64,000 nucleotides of DNA from assembly GCA_965153355.1 (NCBI GenBank), contig OZ231127.1:98084001-98148000 (forward strand), read 5' to 3'. Shown here one piece after another: positions 57,446 to 64,000 of the stretch. This DNA is from Flaccisagitta enflata. Its lineage: Eukaryota > Chaetognatha > Sagittoidea > Aphragmophora. The position numbers and the translations under genes were made by a program. Below the pieces are notes generated by a model. That model did not search any database and was not told the origin of the DNA. It saw only the letters and a program-made list of their open reading frames with translations. Position 1 is the first letter of the stretch; every line of letters begins with the position of its first letter.

Positions 57446-57953
57446 CATGGTTCTGATGACTTAACAATTTCTTTAATTTTGCAAGTGTGTATTTTCGTAC
57501 TGAATATGCTTCAAACTATATAAACAAAGTATTAATGGAAATCCCTGCCCTCAGGCTTCATTTTGATACCTAATTTGTCACACTTGCCCTCAGTTGTCAA
57601 ATTTTGTGAAGCTGACCAAAATTGACTGGGTAATTGCTCAAACATGCCCCCCTTCGATTTTGATCAAATCTTTATCAGGAATATCTCTTAATAAGAGGTG
57701 CTCATAGATGTAGTCACTTGAGCCCGGACTCATCATCTTAACTGAAGGATAGAGCTTGGTAATTAAGCCTAGTGACTTCCCCCTGGTCATTAGAATTGAA
57801 ACCTTATTGTAGCCATAAAATCATTAAAGGTATTATTTCTAATGACTCGATTAATCTTTAAGTATCAACTCACTCACTCACTCACTCCAGAGCAATATCA
57901 AGATAGAAATTGCTCACGCATGATACGAGAATGGAATCTCTAAATGCAACTTT
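57446..57953. other. Unassigned sequence
   Basis: Nothing recognised. Confidence 0.4.
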
Positions 57954-58065
57954 TTAGCTTCGACATCGCAACTCTACAAGGGCTGGTCCATCTGTCTGTC
58001 CCTCTGTATATCACTATGTCTGTAAAGCATGTTCAAAAATCACTCAGATGATGCATCGAGTTGCC
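57954..58065 (+). mobile_element. R5-like element
   Basis: TTTTTAGCTTCGACATCGCAACTC-type head, CTGTCTGTCC, GATGATGCATCGAGTTGCCC near the end. Weaker than the copy at 60187. Confidence 0.5.
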
Positions 58066-58338
58066 CAGACTGAATCTGACACATAAATTGGAGATGATAT
58101 TTGATACATAATATGATCAAGATAACAGTTTAAGTCAGTCTTAAACTTATTTACCAACGGAAACATGGTTTTCATTTTCATATGGGGAAGCTTGGGCTCT
58201 TGAGCGAGCAAATGTGGCCTCCAATCAAATTGATAGGGTAAGTAACTTTGATAATTCTCTTTCATTTTGTGCCAAGCAGAATGTTCTAGGACTAATGTCA
58301 TTAGAGTTATGAGTTTTAGTTGCTGACACGCGATTCTA

Positions 58339-59311
58339 CTATCTAGAGCAAAAGTATGGCAACACCATAGAACTTTATTCATTTTTTAATAAATAACACA
58401 TAACATGATTCAAAAATATGTTCTATATTTGGTGTTCCCTTCTTTGGATATCAACGACCGCCTTTTTAGGCCTAAGTATGGGTTTATAAAGAGATTTTAG
58501 GAAAGTTATAAAGATCTTCCTTCAGACTTAAAGAGCGATTTTTTTAAAGCTTACTATGCAACCAAAGTCTCATCTTGCTTACTTTGTAGCTGCTTTGTTT
58601 GAGACTAGAGGTTGAGATCTGTGTTGTCCTCCAGCCAACCATCAAAAAGTTTTATGCTGTGTTATGCTGTGTTTTGTGTGCCATTGCATCTATATAACAG
58701 AGCAATGTGTCAGAGTACCATCTTTTAATAACTAACAATAATTTTTTTTGCTATTTTTGATTTAGAGTAACAATCTTGTTTTGTCTGTCATTTCAAAACG
58801 CTTTGACTTAGATGAATGCGGTTTGCGTCATTAGATCAGAAATTTGATCTAGTTTTAGAATCTCACTGATTTTTTTATGGATTTTTAGTCGCGTGCACGC
58901 GACTCTACAACCTGCTTTGTCAGTCCGTCGGTCCGTCAGTCCGTCGGTCCGTCGGTCCGTCGGTTCGTCAGTCCGTCGGTCCGTCTGTCACACTTTACTT
59001 TTTTGTACTATAATGTCAACTCTTAGGTCATTTTAAGTCATTTTAAGTCATTTCTAGTTATTTCATTTCATTTTGAGTCATTCTAAGTCATTTTAAGTCA
59101 TTTTTAGTCATTTTTGGTCATTAGGTTTTTTAGCCATTTTAAGTCAATTTTGGTCATTTTAGGTCACTCTTAGTCATTGAAAGTCATTCTAAGTCATTCT
59201 AAGTCATTCTTTGTCTGTAAGTCTCGCACGCGTCTTATGGGTGTTGGCCTTGTTTATTTTAAGCAGAGATATTGCTCATAACATCTGTTGCCATACTTTT
59301 GCTCTAGATAG
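58339..59311. mobile_element. Mariner-like element (CTATCTAGAGCAAAAG)
   Basis: TIRs CTATCTAGAGCAAAAGTATG and CATACTTTTGCTCTAGATAG, perfect over 20 bp, TA on both sides (58337-58338, 59312-59313). No transposase frame. Confidence 0.88.
58887..59255 (+). mobile_element. R1 element inside the mariner-like element
   Basis: AGTCGCGTGCACGCGACTCT, GTCGGTCCGTCAGTCC array, AAGTCATTCT array, CTCGCACGCGTCTTATGGG, TTGGCCTTGTTT. Confidence 0.9.
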
Positions 59312-59357
59312 TATAAGAGGCTTTGTCCATCTGTCTTTTCGTCCATCTATCTGTCTG

Positions 59358-59592
59358 CAGTCTATGGACATTTTGGTATTTGTAGATATGTCAGCAGTTT
59401 GGTATATTTCAACCAGTTGAAATCTTTCATAGTGGCATATTTCAACACGTTGAAATCTCTCATTACTAAAGATTTATCTCAGTAGAATGAAAGATTTCAA
59501 CATATTGAAATATGCTGGAATGAAAGATTTCAACGGGTTGAAATATACCAAACTGCTGACATATCTACAAATACCGGAATGTCCATAGACTG
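59358..59592. repeat. Inverted repeat inside R3
   Basis: Arms 59358-59462 and 59482-59592 (GTCAGCAGTTTGGTATATTT against AAATATACCAAACTGCTGAC), each containing small TTTCAAC-GTTGAAA palindromes. Confidence 0.9.
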
Positions 59593-59700
59593 TCTGTCCG
59601 TTGGTCCATCCATTCACGGTCCGTCTGTGAGGACGAGTTGATGTGGGTTGGTCGCCCCTGCCCACCCATACGCAACAATATCATAATCCGATTACTTGTT

Positions 59701-60186
59701 TAAAGATTTTTTTGGGGAAATGAAAAACTGAATTTTTTTTTCAATTTTTTAAGATTTTTTGTAGGATCAATATAGAAGTGTATTGATGTTTGTTTGAGCA
59801 TGCAAATACAAGAAAACATGCTCATGAGCAAAGCTGCTATTTTTCAGTATTCTAGTTCAATTAGCTCAATTAGCTTAGTCTTTTTTTCTGATTCTAAATG
59901 GGATAAATAAATAAATGTTTTGATGTTTGAGAAATGAGCATGCAATTACAAGAAAGCACATCAGCGACTATAGCCACTGAAATGAAAGCCATGAAAGAAT
60001 TGGAATTTTAAACAATGCATGCCCCCCATATCAGTTGAGGTCGACGGTCCGTCGGTCTGACGTTATTTTACAAGCCTAGGAAAAACAAGCTGTCACGCCT
60101 GAACGTGTATAACATCTTGTGGATTTCCCAACTATGAGTCGTACAACGTTGAGGTCAGAAAATGAAAAATTAATCATTACTTTTTA
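59701..60186. other. Dispersed repeat and unassigned sequence
   Basis: 59770-59890 belongs with 8690-8800 and 27240-27350. The rest is unassigned. Confidence 0.45.
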
Positions 60187-60305
60187 GATGCGTCATTGCA
60201 TCTCTATAAGAGGGTCTGTCGGTCCGTCTGTCGATCCGTCGGTCTGTTACGCCTCTTCTAATATCACGCTGATGACGCATCTAGTAGCCCACCTGGGCTT
60301 GTTGG
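60187..60305 (+). mobile_element. R5 element
   Basis: AGATGCGTCATTGCATCTCT head, TATAAGAGGGTCTGTCGG, CTGATGACGCATCTAGTAGC, CACCTGGGCTTGTT end. Confidence 0.75.
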
Positions 60306-60985
60306 GAGTGATTGGAGGAGTATTTCACAGAATAATTTAGAAAGTGTACTCATCAGCCTCGGAACTGTGGTTCAAAAGTTGGACTTAAAGATTTCTGCTT
60401 CTCTGATTACACGGACACAGAAATAAATGTTTTATTCGTCAAGACATGACAGAAACACACAAACACACACACAACTAAGACTTGGGACTAGTAGAAATAT
60501 AAAAGAAATAATACCGCACCTAAATTCAAATGAAAGAGTTAAAACATCTGAAATTGAACCATACGATTACTGTAAATTCGTTCAAAAGTGACTTTTTCGA
60601 AATATATGTCCATACAGCTAGCCTAACAAAGAAGCGTTACAGAGAAGATTTTTTGCTTTGTAGATGATAAGCAAGCAACAAAACCGTCGACGTTGAAAAG
60701 GAGATAGTGGTATGAATGTTATTTTACTAACAGCGAATGAATAAGAAACGACTACTTTTTTCTGCAAATGAAGAGGAAACATGGTGACATAATTTAGAAC
60801 ATGGAGATCTCTTTGTCACAAAAATTTCAATGGCAACAAGGCAATATGATTGTTCAGCGAAAACAATACAATAAGATACATTTAGAATGTAAATCACAAT
60901 TTAGCATTTCAGGTGTTTTGTCATATGTAAGCGTAGTATGATAGAAGAATGGAAGCAAAAAAAAAATCATTATTAACCGTAAAAG
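60306..60985. other. Unassigned AT-rich sequence
   Basis: No gene, repeat family or RNA recognised. Confidence 0.4.
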
Positions 60986-60989
60986 TTCC

Positions 60990-62640
60990 AGGTTACTCCA
61001 AAGCGATCCACATCACCCCCACATTGCGGAATACATCAGCGCACAGCCCCCTCCCCCCTGGCGCACACTTAGCAACCCCGAACCCCACACCGGAAGGCAC
61101 CATACCCGGCGAGGAAACCCACCTTTGACTGCCTCTTAAAGGAACCCAAGGATGCAACACCCATGAGACTCTCTGGGAGAGAGCCCCATACCTTAGGCAC
61201 CCTATATTCCACCGACCTGTGGTCCCTTGTTGACAGGAACAACCCCGCCCTTGCCGACCTGGTCCTGTAAGAGTGACCCACCCACCCTTCTCAGCATTGC
61301 AGCCTGATTCTGGGGGAGCTTCCCATTCCAGAAATGCCATGCATGCACCTTTACTTGCTGCCTATACTACGTGGATCAAAAAAAAAGCCGCACCTATCTA
61401 TTAATAGATAAAACAGATGTAAAAAATAATTTTAATTATTTCTATTAAAGACATTTTGAAAGATATTCAAAAAATCTTTCAATCTAGACCAATCTCAGGT
61501 CTGTATCTCAAACGGTTTAGGAGCTAGAGCTCTGCAAAGAGAAGCACTTATTTGTGAAAATGCATTTTTATGTAGGGATTGCGAAACTGAAGTGGGCAAT
61601 ATTTTCATTCAAACTCATGCCTTTTCTAAACGAAAAAAGATAGCAATACCAGCTTGGCGCCAAATGAAAGTACTTTCAAAGGGCTTTCAGATCACCTATG
61701 ATTTTCATAAGTTTTTTTATATTCATAGGCAAAATTGGTCATTCAAAAGTGCGTCTTTTTTTTTGAGTCGTATGGTAGAGGTCCCCAACTTTCAACATCC
61801 CCTGTCCTGAGAGGACTGGGTCAGCATGAAAGCGACCCCTAATCCCAGCAGCAAGACCCGCAAACCTCTTCTGAAGCCTGAGCAGGGCATCCCCCAGCCC
61901 CACATTCCCATCTTCCCGGAACCCAACCCACACCATCAGGCAGTACTGATGGTGGGGGAGGACAAGGCCGTTATACAGTGAAAGGAGGGAGGGCCCCCCC
62001 AAGACTGAGCCGGCCCTCCACAGTACCCCCAAAAGCTGCCCCACCTTGTCACGCACCCTACCAACCTGCGCAGCCCACCCCAGCCTCTCATCCACCCACA
62101 TCCCAAGGAACTGGGCCCCTGTCACCCTTCCCCACCAACCCACAGCCCCGGCCCACCTGTCTCATAGCCACCAGGCCCACCAAAATAGACAAACTCCATC
62201 TTCTTGAGGTTCAGAGTAAGTCTTTTTCCCCATAAGCACCCCACTAACCCCTCCAGACCGCGGTTAATCTTGCCAAATAGCTCACCTGGGTCTTTGTCCT
62301 GTGCAAAGATGTTGGTGTGAGCTGCAAACAGGACCAGGTCCAGCCCCTCACAGGCCTTCACCATGTCATTGACATATAGAAGGAAGAAGAGGGGACCAAG
62401 GACCGAACCCTGGGGAACCCCACACTCAACCCGCCCCCTCTCTGACTCAACCCCCCCATAAACCACATACTGGAACCGCCCCTCCAGGAAGCTCTCAAGG
62501 AGAGCAAGAGCCTGACCCCTCACCCCATAATGCTCCGGCTTGGCCAGGAGGACCTGATGGTCAACCATGTTGAATGCCTTCTTGAGAAGTAGAATAGCTA
62601 GGAAATTCTCATCACCGGTCTCCTCTTTCAAGAAGTGGAG
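60990..62640 (-). pseudogene. LINE-C reverse transcriptase relic, split by a MITE
   Basis: Minus strand, GC-rich compared with its flanks. From 62631: LLLKKAFNMVDHQVLLAK, ESFLEGRFQYVVYGG, CGVPQGSVLGPLFFLLYVND, then FAAHTNIF where FADDTNIF is expected, LNLKKMEFVYFG. The thumb continues as FLGMWVDERLGWAAQVGRVR and LYNGLVLPHHQYCLMVW. The MITE (61377-61775) sits after KVGDLY. The frame resumes at RQQVKVHAWHFWNGKLPQNQ and decays by 60993. Jockey/I/CR1-like RT by motif wording. No endonuclease part is present. Confidence 0.85.
61377..61775. mobile_element. Mariner-like MITE (CTACGTGGATCA)
   Basis: CTACGTGGATCAAAAAAAAA...GCCGCAC at the left, GTGCGTC...TTTGAGTCGTATGG at the right, TA at 61375-61376 and 61776-61777. 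Same family as 4700-5111 but diverged. Confidence 0.85.
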
Positions 62641-63390
62641 GAAAGCCTTTTTGAGGAATTTTGTTAATAAGTTGATGGCATGTTCTCAGAGGTTTAGGTA
62701 CAGGCTTCTGACTCTTTCGGATTTTAGGAACAGGACAGAATTAGAGAGGCTTAGGGCTAGCTATGTAATTACCGTTGTAGATAAGGCAGCTAACAATTTT
62801 GCCTTTACCTGTAAAAAGTTTTACTTTCTAAAACTTGCGTCTGAGTTAGGTATGGACAATGATACCTGCTAATGACACCTATGTACATTGTCCTAACTCT
62901 GAAGCTCAGATTGAGGCTCAGATTGGGCAGGATTTGTCTAAATTCAGGATTGTTTCTGATGAATCTGAGGAGAAACTGGCTATCTTATACCAGACTCCTA
63001 AGTTTCACAAAAATCCTCCCAAAATGAGGTACATAGCGGGTAATGTCAAAACTGTTACCTCTAGATTAGATAGTATTGTGGCATTGGTTTTGAAAATGTG
63101 TAAGTCTCATTTTACAAATCTATGCCGCAAGAATGAGGAATACTCAGGTAGAAAGTATGTTTTTGATGTCCAAACAAGTATGGAAGTTAAGGATATGTTT
63201 GATAAGGCGGATAATGTTGTATCTATTTCCATTCATGATTTTTCTACCTAATATACATTGTTTGATCACGAACATCTACTGGCAAATATATCATGGCTTT
63301 TGCATAGATTAGCTAAGAATAGTAATCATAGGCACATTAGAATAGGTAGGGACAAGGCCTGGTGGGTCTAGGGCAGTTCAGAGGGGGTTG
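62641..63390 (+). pseudogene. Reverse transcriptase fragment of a second type
   Basis: Plus strand: YVITVVDKAANNFAFTCKKF, later LAILYQTPKFHKNPPKMRYI then AGNVKTVTSRL, then IHDFST-YT and HIRIGRDKAWWV. This (A)DKAANN...PKxHKNPxxxRxIAG...FSTLYT order is that of Penelope-related RTs common in invertebrate genomes. There is at least one frameshift near 62865 and a stop near 63251. The catalytic block is not reached. Confidence 0.65.
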
Positions 63391-64000
63391 TATATACAAT
63401 CTGTTTCACGCCAAATTAGATGAAAGAAAACGATGCCATTTGACTTTGAGACCAGATAAATCGATTCTGAAAGAAGTTTAAGGCAGTAAATATACTCCGA
63501 TTTTATCCTGCAAAATTCCATGAGGCTGAGATAAAAAAATCTGCCCTCCATAACAACTGGAAGTTAATGTCGTTTATCTGGATGGGTGGTGGTAGAATTA
63601 TCACATCTGATTACAGTTAAAAGCAATTGAAGATCAAAATCAAGTTGAAGAGCACTTCTCAGCCACATGAAGTCTACAGACATGGACGAATATTCAATTA
63701 AAGCTATGAATGATACTTGCTGATGTCTTTAGATATTTTTCTCTGTAATGGATCATGGCTCCATCAGCCTCCGCAAAATGCGACAATGCATAAAAAATTC
63801 GAGTTTCTAAATTGTTTTGATTTCCTTGCAAAGAGTCTTCTAAAATAGGATGTGAGTTGATTATTCTTTCACAAAAATTAACCAATGCTTTTCATAAAAT
63901 CACGTGAGTTATGACAAAGTTTGGTTGGGTATGGGTTTGGCGCTCGTCAGCCTCCAAAGTAAAAACAAATTCTTTATGACAGAAAGGTTAGAGATTCTGA
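63391..64000. other. Unassigned sequence at the right edge
   Basis: The minus-strand frame 63885-63694 (RIINSHPILEDSLQGNQNNL) is protein-like but not identified. No GAGIS-type sirtuin exon seen. Confidence 0.35.

Larger units (their letters stand above)
58318..59700 (+). mobile_element. R3 element carrying a mariner-like element
   Basis: Head AGTTGCTGACACGCGATTCT at 58318. R3 resumes after the insertion at TATAAGAGGCTTTGTCC (59312). GCCCACCCATACGCAACAAT near the end, ATTACTTGTT at 59700. Confidence 0.85.

Noticed and set aside
58044-58382. 112-codon minus-strand frame
   Set aside because: Overlaps a dispersed repeat shared with 26970-27150 and runs into an R3 head; no domain recognised.

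Overview
The window is animal nuclear DNA, very rich in repeats. Support for this: a sirtuin gene with GT-AG introns, two large LINE elements, a Penelope-like element, tRNA-like pol III boxes, long CT/GA/CA/CTT microsatellites and many cut-and-paste elements with target-site duplications. I cannot name the species; an invertebrate metazoan is my inference. There are no bacterial operons, CRISPR arrays or prophages.

Host gene. The only host gene I can support is a class I sirtuin (SIRT2-like NAD+-dependent deacylase) on the minus strand. Four exons join in frame: 53141-53000 (TQNVD, catalytic AHG, first zinc CxxC), 23692-23609 (second CxxC, RPDIIFYGE), 16246-16142 (MGTSL) and 6436-6251 (PRLLIN to stop, with an AATAAA 62 bases further on). 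They span 47 kb. The 5' exons with the GAGIS motif were not found, and probably lie beyond the right edge. Nearly everything else in 6.4-53 kb is intron. Three tandem relics of the zinc-finger exon lie in the 29 kb intron.

Repeat landscape. Two families dominate. I call them G and R. A G element starts T(n)GGGCAGCGGCCCCGAAGGGG (hairpin head), then has a C-run and an array of about 20 bp units, then an inverted copy of its own head, then a 3' hairpin and a tail. There are about 25 copies in four types: I (tail ...TCTAACGCTTTTGCGACTATT), II (...CACATATTGCCCTTGGGCGACT), III (...ATGTGCGATCCTTGGATGACTAG) and IV (...CTTACTGCCTTTGGGCTGCTATT). R elements start TTTTTAG + palindrome (for example GTCGCGTGCACGCGAC), then GTCCGTCGG repeats, and end with an inverted half-palindrome and GGCCTTGTTT. 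There are about 30 copies in variants R1-R5. Both resemble non-autonomous Helentron-type (DINE/HINE-like) elements, which is an inference.

Layout. 0.001-6.1 kb: G and R copies, a 14 bp minisatellite and a MITE. 6.2-16 kb: last sirtuin exon, then repeats, a 60 bp G-rich minisatellite and tRNA-like sequences. 16-24 kb: two sirtuin exons and a G cluster. 24-38 kb: R cluster, inverted duplication, LINE relics, Penelope-like element and hAT MITE. 38.3-45.6 kb: a 7.3 kb hAT-ended element loaded with CT tracts, a palindromic G element and LINE-A. 47.3-51.2 kb: LINE-B with two open ORFs. 51-60 kb: nested R, G, mariner-like and hAT elements around the first visible sirtuin exon. 61-63.4 kb: a decayed RT on the minus strand abutting a different RT fragment on the plus strand.

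Most long open frames here are translations of microsatellites or 20-21 bp minisatellites and are not genes.
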